From contig JASDFA010000010.1 of NCBI GenBank assembly GCA_035772735.1, positions 34,721,501 to 34,785,500 on the forward strand: DNA of 64,000 nucleotides, given 5' to 3'. A program made the position numbers and the translations under genes. Of the stretch, positions 47,317 to 59,066 are shown in pieces. Position 1 is the stretch's first letter; every line of letters begins with the position of its first letter. The notes beneath the pieces are model-generated. The model searched no databases, was not told where the DNA came from, and saw only the letters and a program-made list of their open reading frames with translations. Source of the DNA: Datura wrightii (lineage: Eukaryota > Streptophyta > Magnoliopsida > Solanales > Solanaceae).

Positions 47317-48902
47317 TGACGTGCCCGATTCGCGCGTCCGCAAGTGTATGGGTCGTGCAAGTAATATAGTGGCTCTTTTTAAGAACCGGATTGTCGAACC
47401 CACAGGGACTGGACCCATTCCTCTAACTATCCATTTCTATTGTGATCTTAAATACCTCAAGTATTGGTTATAGACATTTTCGATTGAGACTAATTAAGTC
47501 TAAGTTTGGGTCAACGAAATATTCTGAAATCACTCTAGGTGCAACATAGAGTTAAAACCAATTAATCATGCGATCCTACGATTTGCAATGGGTTAAGCAT
47601 GGAACTATCAATTGTTATTTCAAATAATTATAATTGCATGTTTATGGTCTTTCGAGCCTCTAAACACGGCAATCTAGCCTCACTACATCATTGTGAGCGG
47701 GGAGTTTAATTTTCTAGTCGCGGGCAATCAATTATGTTGTGGTTTACGGGGAAACGATTAAGGACTTTCGTACATCTAACCATTTAACTTAACTTAGCCT
47801 CACAACTACTTCTTCGAGTGGTGATGTGACATCCCAAGTTGGTCTTTCATAACCCCCGTGTGTCAACCAAGCAAGGTGTGAGGTATATTTCTATCCTAAC
47901 ACAATATCTCTCCCTAGAGACAAACATGCTCCTTACATTCTCATGTCCTGACCTAGGTAATGCTTTCTCAAGCTATTACTCAAGCTAACAAATATGCTTT
48001 CATGGTGATCAATCATAAAAACAACCAACAATCCAGAATGCAAGACGAAAACAACAATCAATAACTTAATTCCAAAATAAATTCATAAAAGCACAATCAT
48101 AATTCATGGCTTCAACCCTAGAGGAAGGGTTCTTGCCATTCATGTTCGTAAAACTACAATTAACTAATACTAAACTAACATACTTACATGAATTTGGTAG
48201 ATGAGAAGGGAATTTGATAAACCCTAAATGAGTTCTCCCACTTCTCCCTTCACTCCTAGGTGGTTTTTCAGAATAAAATCGTGACCCCCTGATTTTAGGA
48301 GCTAAGGGTCCTATTTATAGTAAATGGAAAAACGTGCATAATTTAGCCTGAGAGGGAACGGCTCCGTGTCACGGAGTGCATCGCGGAGCACTGTCTCCGT
48401 GACACGGAGACAACGCGAAAGCTATCTGGAAATTGCCTCAGGAAACCAAGTTGCCGAGGGTTGCTGCGCTGGCCAACGTGGCACGCTGCCCATGCAGCGC
48501 GTTGGCAAGCTGCTGTCGCGCAGGCTGCCTAGCGTGACACGGCGCTGCCGTGCTGGTTCTCTGCCTTCTGCTGCCTTTCCTCATGCGCTTGGCAAGGGCG
48601 TGGCACGGCGCTGGGTGCGGCACACGCACAGCGTGGCACGCTGCCTGGCGCGGCCAGCCTTGCCAACGCATGCCCCTTGTCGACTTTTCGCCACTTGCTT
48701 CCACTTCATTCCTTCCTTTCACCAACTTGCGAATTAGTTCCTCAAAATCTTTGAAACCTACAAAACAAAGACTAATCATGTTGGTTAGCACATATATTAA
48801 CATTTATATAAAATCCAATGAAAATATGTAGAATACTTTAGATAAACAAGACTATATTAAGGTATAAAGCGTATCACGGGCATGCTATTTTGCCCGTGAT
48901 CA
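47317..48902 (-). repeat. 5' LTR of element I
   Basis: It matches the 3' LTR almost throughout. The module is at about 48360-48415 and the GC-rich block at 48470-48690. It ends next to the gcgac target duplication. Confidence 0.92.
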
Positions 48903-51830
48903 GCGACTTTGAGCTATTTTCAACCTATCCAGAATGAGCTGAACTTTCTCCATGGCCTCATGGACTAAATCTGGTCCTATCATCACAGCTTCACCAACTT
49001 CAAACCAACCAATAGGCGATCTACATCTCCGTCCATAGAGATCCTGAAACGGAGCCATTTGAATGTTGGAATTGTAGCTGTTATTGTACGCAAACTCGAT
49101 AAGAGGCAAATGGTAATCCCAACTACCCTTGAAGTCAACCACACATGCTTTAATTATGTCATCGAGAGTCTAAATTTTCCGCTCTGCTTGATCATCCGTT
49201 TGCAGGTGAAATGTTGTACTAAGCTTGACCTGAGTGCCTACTCCTTTTTGAAGCGACCTCCAAAACTGAGAGGAAAACTGAGTACCTCTATCCGATATGA
49301 TGCACAAGCGCACTCCATGTAATCAAACCAACTCCCAAATGTATAATTTGGCATAATCTTTCACTGAATCAGTGGTGTTGACCGATAGAAAATGAGTGGG
49401 TTTGGTCAACCTATCCATAACTATCCAAGTGGAGTCATATTGTCGACGAGTATAAGGCAAACCCTTTGTGAAGTCCACATTGATCTATTCCCACTTCCAA
49501 GTAGGAATACTAATATCTTTGACCACACCTCGGGGTCTTAGTATTCAACCTTCACCTGTTGACAGTTTGGACACTTAGCCACAAACTCTTCTATGTCCTT
49601 CTTCATGCCATTCCGCCAATAGACTTCCCGTAGGTCGCGGTACATCTTTGTGGCACCAGAATGTATAGAATACTTGGAACCATGAGCCTCATGCAATATC
49701 CAGTTCCTTAAATCATCAACATCCAAAACACATAAGCGGCCTTGATAGCGAAGCGCAGCCTCTCCCCCTTTGAAGAAGACCTTTACTTTCTGATTCTAAA
49801 TTGCTTCCTTTAACTTTACCAAAATAGGGTCCTCATCTTGTATAGCTTTTACATTAGTTACCAAGGATGATTCTAATCTATTCTTAACTATCACATTGCC
49901 ATTGATCGAGTCGACAAAACGAACCCCCAACCTTGCAAGTCAATGAACGTCTTTCACCAGCTCCTTCTTTCCCTCATCTACATGGGACACTCTCTCTATA
50001 GAGAGTCTACTAAGTGCGTCAACTACTACATTGGCCTTACCCGGATGGTAAAGGACACTCATATCCTAATCTTTAAGTAGCTCCAACCACCTCTTTTGCC
50101 AAAGATTGAGATCCTTCTAGTTAACACATATTGTAGGCTCTTATAGTCCATAAAAAAATCTAGATGAACCTCATAGAAATAATGTTTGCATATCTTAAAG
50201 GAAAATACCATCGCTGTCCATTTGAGATCATGAGTCGAGTAGTTCTTTTCGTGCACTTTAAACTGTTTTGAAGCGTAAGCTATATGTTTTCCGTGCAGCA
50301 TGAATAAACACCCAAGTCCGATCCTTGAAGCATCATAATACACCACCAACCCATCGTACCCTCGGGTAGGGTCAACATTGGTGTTGAGGTGAGTCGAGCA
50401 TTCAACTCTTGGAAGCTCTTCTCGCAAGCCTTTGACCATTGGAATTTCACCTTCTTCTGGGTCAATTTGACCAGTGGCATTGCAGTAGATGAAAAGCCCT
50501 CAACAAATCTCTAATAGTAGCCAACTAAGCCCAAAAGCTCTTAATATCCGAAGGATTCACCGATCTAGGCCAGTTCTTCACAGCTTCTATTTTCTGAGAG
50601 TCCACCTTATGCCCTAAAAAATTGCCATTGAGTTTAATCAAAACTTGCACTTGCTGAATTTAGCATATAGCTAGCAATCATTGAGAGTCTATAGCACCAC
50701 CCTCAAATGAGCAGCATGCTCTTCCTCGCTCCAAGAGTATATCAGGATGTCATCAATAAACAAAATCACGAACATATCCAAGTATGGCTTCAACACCCTG
50801 TTCATCAAGTCCATAAAAGCTGTAGGAGCATTTGTTAGTCCAAAAGACATAAATACAAACTCATAATGACCATACTGCATCTTGAAGGCTGTCTTTGGGA
50901 TGTCACTCTCCCGAACCCTGAGTTGATGGTACCTGAATTTGAGATCTATCTTCGAAAAGCACTTGGCACACAGAAGCTGGTCAAACAAATCATCAGTATT
51001 GGGTAGAGGATATTTGTTCTTTATGGTGACGTTGTTCAATTTCCAATAATAAATACACATACGAAGAGACCCATCCTTTTTTTTGAACAAGGTGCACCCC
51101 ATGGGGACTTGCTCAGTCTAATGAAAACTTTATCCGAAAGATCCTTCAACTGCTCCTTCAACTCTTTTAGCTCGGCTGGAGCCATTATGTAGGGAGGAAT
51201 AGATATAGGTTGTGTATCTAGAAGAAGGTCGATACAAAAATCAATCTCCCGCTCGGGAGGAACTCCTGGAAAATCATCTGGAATGACCTCTGGGAACTCA
51301 CTTACTACTTGGACTGACTGGATGATTGGGGTCTCAGACATCATATCCTTAACCCTAACTAGATAGTATACACATCCTTTGGATATCATCTTTTTAGCCT
51401 TAAGGTAAGAAAAAAAATGACTAACAGGCACGATTGCACTACCATTCCACTCTAAACATGACTCAGCGAGAAAGCAGACTTCCACCGCACGAGTTCAACA
51501 ATTAATAGAAGCATAACGTGCATACAACCAATCCATGTCGACAATAATATCAAAGTTAGTCATGGCAAACTCTACTAAGTTTTTGGAGGTGACTTTCTAT
51601 AATACTGTGACCGGGCAACTTCTATACACCCGCCTAGCTACCACTGAATAATAAATGGTAGTAGAGACTGAGAATGGTTCTGACAGAGTTTTGGGATTGA
51701 CTCTAAAGCTAATAGCAATATATGGTGTCACAAAAGATAAGGTAGCCCCTGGATCTAACAAAGAATAAGCATCAAGGTGAAGCACTCGTAACATACTGGT
51801 AACCACATCCTATGAAGTCTCATGTTGCTG
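48903..51830 (-). pseudogene. Protease, RT, RNase H and integrase of element H, decayed
   Basis: In minus-strand order: protease with LLDPGATLSFVTPYI (51806-51597); a linker and RT N-terminal region with VPPEREIDFCIDLL and ISIPPYIMAPAELKELK (51485-51036); RT core with YHQLRVRESDIPKTAF and FIDDILIYS (51102-50689); RNase H (50480-50059); integrase zinc finger with CPNCQQVKVEY (49726-49538); and integrase core with DFKGSWD and EFAYNNSYNSN (49142-48903). The pieces are in several frames, with stops between. The frame is cut at 48903 by element I and resumes at 41148. Confidence 0.85.
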
Positions 51831-53030
51831 ACGCGAGACAAGGGCATAATCTATTTTGGTGCTGCCTGCCACCCCCTTTAGAGTATGCCCCTGCAGAGCT
51901 GAGCGTGCTAGAGCTACTGCTGACCTAGTAGTTTGGGCACGACCTCTATCATCACCTTGTCTAGCCAATGGACATGCCCGACGCATGTGGCAGGATCTAC
52001 CGTACCCATAATTTATATCTAAGCCAAGCAAGCACCCCAGCATGACTCTTGCCACACTTCCCGCAGGCCAAAAATGTGAGCTCTGCCTGCATGTCCCTTT
52101 GGTCCCCCGAACATGAGGCCCTGCTCCTCTAATCATCCTTGGGTCTGGATGGAACACAGGATGATGATGTTGCTGGAGCTAATGACCTTTGCTAAATCTG
52201 AGGGTGGTGACCAACATCGGATCTCTGCTGAGTGAACCTATAGCTATTTTTCTAGGCCCACTTGGCATCTATCTCTTAGATACACCACCTCCATCTACTA
52301 GACGTGCAACACTATCCGAGGAAAGTCAATATCTCGATGAAGCATGGCAATCCTGCAATCCTTTTCGAAATAGTCCGCCACTCCATGCACGAACCTACTT
52401 ACCCGATTTGTCTAGTCAGCTACTAACTCTAGGGCATATCTAGATAAACAAGCGAACTCCAAAGCATACTCCTGAATCGGTATCTTCCCTTGCTTCAGAT
52501 TTACAAACTTTGCTGCTTTAATCTCCGTCAATTCCTAAGGGAAGAAGTAATCCAAAAAGTGATGTGAAACTCCTCCCAACCAATAGGACCTACTTGCTCA
52601 ACCCTACTATCCTTCCATTACTTAAACCATATGTGCGCGACCCCCTTCAACTTATATGAGGACAAATCAACACACTCCTCCCCAGTCACCCCCATTATTT
52701 GGGTGATCTTCAGAATCTCATCGATAAACTAATGTGGATCCTCGTCCACCTTCGATCCAAGGGATTCAGGAGGGTTTATTCTTGAGAAATCTCTGACCTG
52801 TGCTGCCACCGCATATCTATTCTCTGGTACATGTGTCATTGCCTGTTGGATGACCTAAGCGGTCAAGGCCTGTGCTAGCATGTGAATGGCTGCCCGGAAT
52901 TCATCATGGGCAACCGGCTCTATTGCATGGTGCTCCTGGACTGGTGGGGCTTGTTGGTGCCAATATCCGTTGCTATCCTCATGGATGTATCCATTCCTAT
53001 TCTTCTACCGTTAACTCTGTGGGGAGCCAT
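51831..53030 (-). pseudogene. gag of element H, decayed
   Basis: ATG at 53030 starts MAPHRVNGRR.., matching the MAPKRMNGRR.. start of Gag in element J, with the same splice-acceptor-like attctgcag context upstream. The body down to about 51831 is badly broken by stops and frameshifts, and the zinc-knuckle area (about 51990-52080) is degenerate. Confidence 0.7.
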
Positions 53031-53179
53031 GATTCTGCAATCATAAATAGCACGAGTTAGAATGATAGGGAGACATTTTATCGCATGACATAGATTATGA
53101 AAGAAGGGAACATTTCCTAAACGACTCCTAGAAAAATTAACGTGTCTTTTAGACACCTTAGAAAACTTCAAAACCTAAT

Positions 53180-53191
53180 GCTGTGATACGA
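53180..53191 (-). promoter_or_regulatory. Primer site, initiator-Met tRNA (element H)
   Basis: On the minus strand tcgtatcacagc differs at two positions from the usual tggtatcagagc of plant Ty3 elements. It lies just inside the LTR end at 53196. Confidence 0.65.
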
Positions 53192-53195
53192 AGTT

Positions 53196-53523
53196 TGTCA
53201 AGACCCGAATATAGACCCGAATCGCAACACGGGACAAGAAGCCCCGAGATGCTCCAAGTCAACACATGACATAAACATACATGTAACTGAATCAAATAAA
53301 TTGGAATACTCAACATAATAACATAGTGGAAGCGTAATCATGACATAACATAGAAAATGAAACACACTTCATACATGACAATTGAATTCTTACATATAGT
53401 TTGAAAGCCACTAACATATCTGATCAGTTGATGGGACAACATCCCCAGCTAACTCAACAAGATTGGACAACTAAAACATAAAGGATAACTAATATCAATG
53501 GTTCTTCAGGAGATGATGATTCA
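53196..53523 (-). repeat. 5' LTR stub of element H
   Basis: The stub begins TGTCAAGACCCG on the + strand and keeps only the last ~328 bp of the LTR. At 53523 it meets the LTR of J in opposite orientation. Confidence 0.83.
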
Positions 53524-53937
53524 CCATTGAGTTGTATCATCTTATGATATAGGTTCCAGCTCTCAGGCTAATCCTTATATCTAGACCTCTTCAGAGTGTA
53601 CTTTCAGCTACTAGTGAGTCATGTTTTGAGGGCCGTTTGATAGATATTCATGCTACTTTATGTTTCAGTATTTACCAGGTTATTTGGGGGTGTTTTCCCA
53701 TCAACCCATCGTATTTGTAAAGGCTTTCAGGAAGTGTGTAGTACTCAGCCTGTGTATGTCTAGTGATTTGTTATGTCATGATATGTTATGTCACGTTTAC
53801 ATTTCCACTATGTTTTACATTTAGTCTTTCGCTTAATGTGAATGAAGTTAGATATGCTTATGCCATGGGTTGACTTGGGGCCTCTCGGGGTTCCTTTTCC
53901 CATGTTTACAATTCGGGTCTACTCCCGGGTCATGACA
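53524..53937 (+). repeat. 5' LTR stub of element J
   Basis: About 414 bp of LTR end, from ttgtatcatcttatgatata to gggtcatgaca. It starts at a small palindrome that is also present in LTRs F and H (tgtatcataaaatgataca in H). It is a diverged relative of those LTRs. Confidence 0.83.
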
Positions 53938-53941
53938 AATT

Positions 53942-53953
53942 TGGTATTAGAGC
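53942..53953 (+). promoter_or_regulatory. Primer site, initiator-Met tRNA (element J)
   Basis: tggtattagagc has one change from the usual tggtatcagagc, and lies four bases after the LTR end. Confidence 0.85.
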
Positions 53954-54146
53954 AATAGGTTTGAAGTGTTCTAAGGTGTCTGAAAGTTGCGGTAAGTAGA
54001 ATTTTTTTCATGGGTGTGAAGCGTGCCACACCTATGACGAAGAGGCTGCGAGACGTTCATTAAATGTTTCCTTCCTTCATGATCTATGTTGTGCAATGAA
54101 AAGTCCTTTTATCCTTATAATTCATGCTATTCATGATTGCAGAATC

Positions 54147-55330
54147 ATGGCTCCCAAAAGGATGAATGGTAGGAGGAATGGGAACAATGAGGGCCACGGA
54201 GATTGTAATGATCATGGGCATCAACAAGCCCCATCTTTTCAGGAGCCCCAGGCACAAGAGCCAGTTGGCCACACTGAGTTTCGGGCGGCTATCCAGATGT
54301 TGGCGCAGGCCTTGACTGCTCAGGTCAACCGGCAGGTTGTTGCACATATCCCACAGAATGGCATGGAGGCAGCGGCTCGAGTTAGAGACTTCTTGAGGAT
54401 AAACCCTCCCGAGTTCCTTGTGTCCAAGGTGGATGAGGACCCGTACAATTTCATCGAGGAGATTCTTAAGATCACCTAGGTTATAGGGCTGACCAGTGGA
54501 GATTTTTTTGATTTGGCCTCCTATTAGCTAAAGGGGGTGACTCACATATGGTTCAAATGGTGGAGAGATGCTAGGGTAGTGGATGCAGGCCCTATCGGTT
54601 GGGATGAGTTCCATACAACATTCTTTGATCGATTCTTTCCTCGAGAGATGAGGGACCAAAAGGCGGCCGAGTTTGTTAACCTGAAAAAGGGTGAAATTTC
54701 AGTTCAGGAATACACATTGGAGTTCACCCGACTATCTAGATATGCACCAGAGTTTGTGGCAGACCAGAGGACTCGAGTGAGTCGAGTTGTGAACAGGGTG
54801 GCGGACTACTTCGATAAGGATTGTAGGATCACCAGGTTGCATCGGGATATAGATTTTCCCCATATTGTGTTGCATGCTCAGCAGATGGAGTCAGTATATC
54901 AGAGGCAGAGGGAGGCCAAGAGGGCCAGGATTTACAATTATGGGACTTCTCAAGTCAGGTCAGGGGGAGGACAGTGTAAACAGTCCCAGCATAGGTATAT
55001 TGTTCTAGCCCCATCATCGGCTAGCAAGCCATCTAGATTCAAAGGGAATCGAAAGAGTAGGGCTTTAAATTCGAGAGGCCAGGGTAGCATGCAGGTGGAG
55101 CGCACTTCCCTAGTTTGTGTGGGGTGTGGCAAGAATCACCCCAGGAGGTTCCTAGTTAGCTTAGATGCTTGTTTCGAGTGTAAACCAAGACAAAGACTCA
55201 GGGATTGCCCTTAAGCTAGATCAGGGGTCTGTGGAGCCGTATGCTAGCAGCAAGTTCCGCCACTCCAGTAGCACATTCCCCTTAGCAGGGTGCCTCGACC
55301 AGTTTAGCCAGCAGTCAACATCAAAATAGG
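54147..55330 (+). pseudogene. gag of element J, broken
   Basis: ATG at 54147 follows a splice-acceptor-like gattgcag. The N-terminal part (MAPKRMNGRRNGNNEGHG.., then a Gln-rich stretch) leads to the Gag core with PPEFLVSKVDEDPYNF. After stops at 54477 and 54525, the core resumes at 54537 with WRDARVVDAGPIGWDEF and the motif ending FTRLSRYAPEF. A Cys-rich segment is present, but the knuckle CFECKPRQRLRDC lacks the expected His and is one residue short, so it is degenerate. TAA at 55212 and later changes end the frame. Confidence 0.85.
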
Positions 55331-55339
55331 TTTTATTCT

Positions 55340-56179
55340 TTAGCACCCCATCAGGAGCAGGAGGTCTCTCCGGATGTGGTCACTAGTATGTTGCGTGTTT
55401 TCCATATTGATGTTTATGCTTTGCTAGATCCGGGAGCTACCTTGTCTTTTGTGACCCCTTACATTTCTAGTAGCTTTGGAGTTAGTCCCAAGACACTGTC
55501 AGAACCATTTTCGGTTTCTACTCCTGTCGGTGACTCAATTGTAGCTAGGCAGGTGTATCGAGGATACCTGGTCACTATGTTGCCTTAAGTCACCTCCGCA
55601 GACCTTGTAGAGTTAGCCATGACTGACTTTGATATTATTCTTAGCATGGATTGGTTACATGCGTGTTATGCTTCTGTAAATTGTAGAACCCATGCGGTGG
55701 AATTTCGTTTTCTCGGTGAATTAGTTTTTGAGTGAAAGGGTAGTTAGGTTGTACCAGCATGTCGATTTATTTCATATGTTAAGGCCCGGAAGATGATTTC
55801 TAAGGGTTTCATGTACCATCTAGTCAGGCTAAAGGATGTTGAGTCCGAGACACCAACTATCCTGTTAGTTTCGGTCGTGCATGAGTATCCAAATGTCTTC
55901 CCCGATGATTTGCCAAGTGTTCCTCCCGAGCGGGAGATTGATTTTCGTATTGACCTGCTACCCGATACACAACCTATATCTATTCCTCCTTACAGGATGG
56001 CTCCAACCGAGCTAAAGGAGTTGAAGTATCAGTTGAAGGACCTGTTAGATAAGGGTTTTATCAGACCAAACAAGTTCCTTGGGGTGCACCAGTGCTATTT
56101 GTCAGAATGAAGGATGGTTCACTTCGGATGTGCATCGGCTCTCGGCAATTGAACAAGGTCACCATTAAGAACAGGTATC
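55340..56179 (+). pseudogene. Protease and start of RT of element J, cut by element K
   Basis: The protease with LLDPGATLSFVTPYI is open at 55376-55588. The RT N-terminal region follows (VPPEREIDFRIDLLPDTQPI and PYRMAPTELKELK, 55793-56110). A frameshift near 56075 precedes the segment ending with the LNKVTIKNRYL motif at about 56179. There the sequence changes abruptly to the LTR of K. The FIDD catalytic site and everything downstream are missing from the window. Confidence 0.86.
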
Positions 56180-56199
56180 TGCTCGGCTTGCTCTGCTCG

Positions 56200-57638
56200 T
56201 GGTAATTTATATTAAAACCCGACACGCAAGTGCACGTGGTCAAACAAGTAATAAAGTGGCTAAGTAGCCAAGTATCGATCCAAGGAGGCTCAAGATACGT
56301 AAAATGCCTAGTTTACTATATTCCTATTTCACTTCTAATTATGCTAACAACACCGTAACCAAGAGTTACTTGAGTTTTTGGTTTCTAAACTATATATACT
56401 ACAACTAACAATAACTATTTACTTGTGAATTTAGACAATGGATATGAACATGCCAAGGTTAAGAACAAGTAATGAACTTGATAATCATGATAATTTGGTT
56501 AATCTCTTCTTCATGTTGCTAGCCAAGAACATTCGCCTAGAAATTAAAACTCTCGTATTTAATTTCACTTTAGAATCATAAACCATTCGTCTACATTTCT
56601 GTGATCAAATGCAATTTATGACCTAGCACTACAATTCCGGTTCCTAAATTGACTAATATGGCTTTCAAGTATATTTCTATCAGGAAAGCACATCAAAACC
56701 CAATTTTCCCAAATCAAGTTAAGAACAATACCCTATTATTTCACAACTTTCCAATTTCTTGCTCTTTCGAGTGAAATTGGACTTTTTAGATATACATTAA
56801 TGTTGGACAATCACTAATGCAGTAAAAACAAGAATTAATAGAACAGCATTAAAGAAGAAGAATAAAACCATATCAATTACAATCAAAATTCATTACACAT
56901 GTTCAAAACCTCAGCAAGGAAGAGAATAAGCCACTCATTCTTGGATTGATCATCCTAAAATGAGTGTAAATCATACGTACAATTGATAGAAAGAAGAAAG
57001 GAAGAGAAGAATTCCCTTAGCTTTTTCGTTCTTCAACTGCTACTAACCCACGTTCCTGCTCTCCACTTCTGAACTCAGTCTAAAAACTAAAAACTCTTTA
57101 AAATAAACCTAAGTGTGCTATTTATACTAGTGGGAAATTTTTCCCGGAATAACAAGCAACGTGTCACGGAGGCCAACGCGGAGCACTGCCTCCGTGACAC
57201 GGCGTGGACGCGGACCTTTACTGGAATTTCCAGGGTCCAGTAATTTAGCCTCAACGTGGCACGGAGGCCATCGCGGAGCCTTCTCTCCGTGCCACGGAGC
57301 TGACGCGAAGGCACACTGGAATTTGCCATTCATATTCATGTCCAGGCAGTGTGTTACCGCGATGGTAGCGTGGCACGGCTCCATCGCGGAGCCCCTATAA
57401 AATATGCATTCCAAGGTCTTTTCCACGCTCGCATCCAAGTCCAACTCCGACATAGTTCCAACACGCATTTTAGCTCCTAAAAATCATATTTACCAGCAAA
57501 ACAAATGCTAATCATGTTGGTTAGTATAAATTTGCATTTTATTACCGATTACATGATATTATATACACATTGCACAACAAACAAGGTAAAAATGATACGT
57601 TTGAGTATCACTTGGGCATATAAATCTGCCCAAGATCA
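56200..57638 (-). repeat. 3' LTR of element K
   Basis: On the minus strand it starts TGATCTTGGGCAGATTT, related to C. Promoter modules are at about 57157-57385, with TATA (minus tataaat) at 57120-57126 and the same agtataaatagcacactta context as C. The left limit is uncertain by about 20 bp. Confidence 0.82.
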
Positions 57639-57658
57639 CTTACCCCACACTTAAATCC

Positions 57659-57676
57659 TTGTTCGTATTCGAACAA
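57659..57676 (-). other. Pre-LTR hairpin (element K)
   Basis: On the minus strand, TTGTTCGAATACGAACAA has a perfect 7-bp stem and an AATA loop, 20 nt before the LTR. Confidence 0.78.
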
Positions 57677-59028
57677 CATATACACAAATCATGCTAATTA
57701 CATCCCAACCTTCGTCACTATGGTGCAACAATTTACACTATGGTCATACCGATTATTCAATTTTTGCAAATCATCAAGAAAACATGCTTGGTCGTACAAT
57801 ACAATGACCTTTAATACATCACGGCTTCCTAGACTTTTAAGAATTGATTCTTGATATCGGCAAACTCATGCAAATCAGCTAATCGAGAAATCCGACACGA
57901 AAATCAATCTTTCATCAAGCATGTGCCCTCACAACTCGAGAGAACTTCCCCTTTATGTTCATGCAGCACACAAACATGCAAGTAGGGGCATATAAAAATT
58001 AATTTCACTCTCTCTCCCAAAAGAATTCACATGCATCATGTCATGACCCATAGGCTTGCCCTTAGTGTATTACTCCACTAATATAAAGAAATGCAATGTA
58101 AGATCATGTAGGACTTTAATGGGTTGTAACGGGGCTATGGATCTAGTATATATATATTGGATTAGCCAATAATAGTCGCTAGCATCCTTAAGCGCCTTTT
58201 CAACTCATTCCCATCGACTTATGGACATTGTTCCTCTCTTTCCTCTTTTTCTCCCATTCATGCTGGTTTCCTTTCGTACAGCCCATTTCATCAAACACAC
58301 TTGACACAAAACAGAGGGTTTTCATGTACCCTCACTATCATTTAATTACAACAAGTGCCTCTTCAACATCATCTTTTCTTTCTTCACTTTCCTTTTCTTT
58401 TTCTTTTCACTCTTTCACTCTTTAACACTTTGGGAAACATTTTCTTTTCTTTGTAAGCACTTAAGAGCTTCTTATAGACTTTAAGGCTAATGAAAAGAAG
58501 GAATAAAGCTTAGTTCATACAATTTTGGACAAAAGAAAGAAATCGGCTAAAGGCTCAATGGGCTGACTAGGGTATACAACATATAAAAAGGTAGAATTTG
58601 ACAAGAAAAAAATGGAAACTATCGGTTAAAACAAAGAAATGCCTACATCCTTTCCAACACTACACCTCCTTCATTTCGTTTTGTATACACACCAGGCAAG
58701 TTCTAGACAATTCACAATGACATGGAATAGCAAAACCTCACTTCACACTTCATGCACATGCTCGAATCAAGATGCATTCACAGACTCTTTAATTAGTCAA
58801 TTACATGAATTCAAGATTAAGCCTCAATCATAATGAACCAAATTCTATAGCCTAGGTAACTCAACATATTTACAGAATTGCATGCTTTCAAACGAATCAT
58901 TTCACACTTTGAACATCAATTACAACACGCAACGAAATTTTAGCAGCCATAAGCAACTACAGTTCATTGATGCAATCCACCAAAGTAAAACTAAAAACAA
59001 ATAAAAATCCTACTCCTACCGACTACAT

Positions 59029-59066
59029 TTCCCTTAAGACGGTCGTCATCCATCCATCATAGGGAA
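59029..59066 (-). other. Conserved structured element with GGATGGATGACGACCGTC core (element K)
   Basis: The core is at 59038-59056. Flanks ttccct and agggaa form a perfect stem around it. Confidence 0.7.

Larger units (their letters stand above)
41149..48902 (-). mobile_element. Element I, young gag-protease-only Athila-like element
   Basis: Two nearly identical LTRs (41149-42743 and 47317-48902) and perfect gcgac duplications at 41144-41148 and 48903-48907 define it exactly. The primer site is intact. The only protein is Gag-protease (47205-44776). There is no RT, RNase H, integrase or ORF3, so it must borrow enzymes if it moves. A sister to K or C is a possible helper. It sits in the integrase of H. 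Confidence 0.93.
38452..53523 (-). mobile_element. Element H, Tekay-like, split by element I
   Basis: On the minus strand the order is 5' LTR stub (53523-53196), initiator-Met tRNA primer site, gag, protease, RT, RNase H, integrase, interruption by I (48902-41149), integrase end with chromodomain, and 3' LTR (40649-38452). The 3' UTR, polypurine tract and first ~32 bp of the 3' LTR are deleted. It entered LTR F near its end (left flank ctcag at 38447-38451). The whole element is decayed. Confidence 0.85.
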
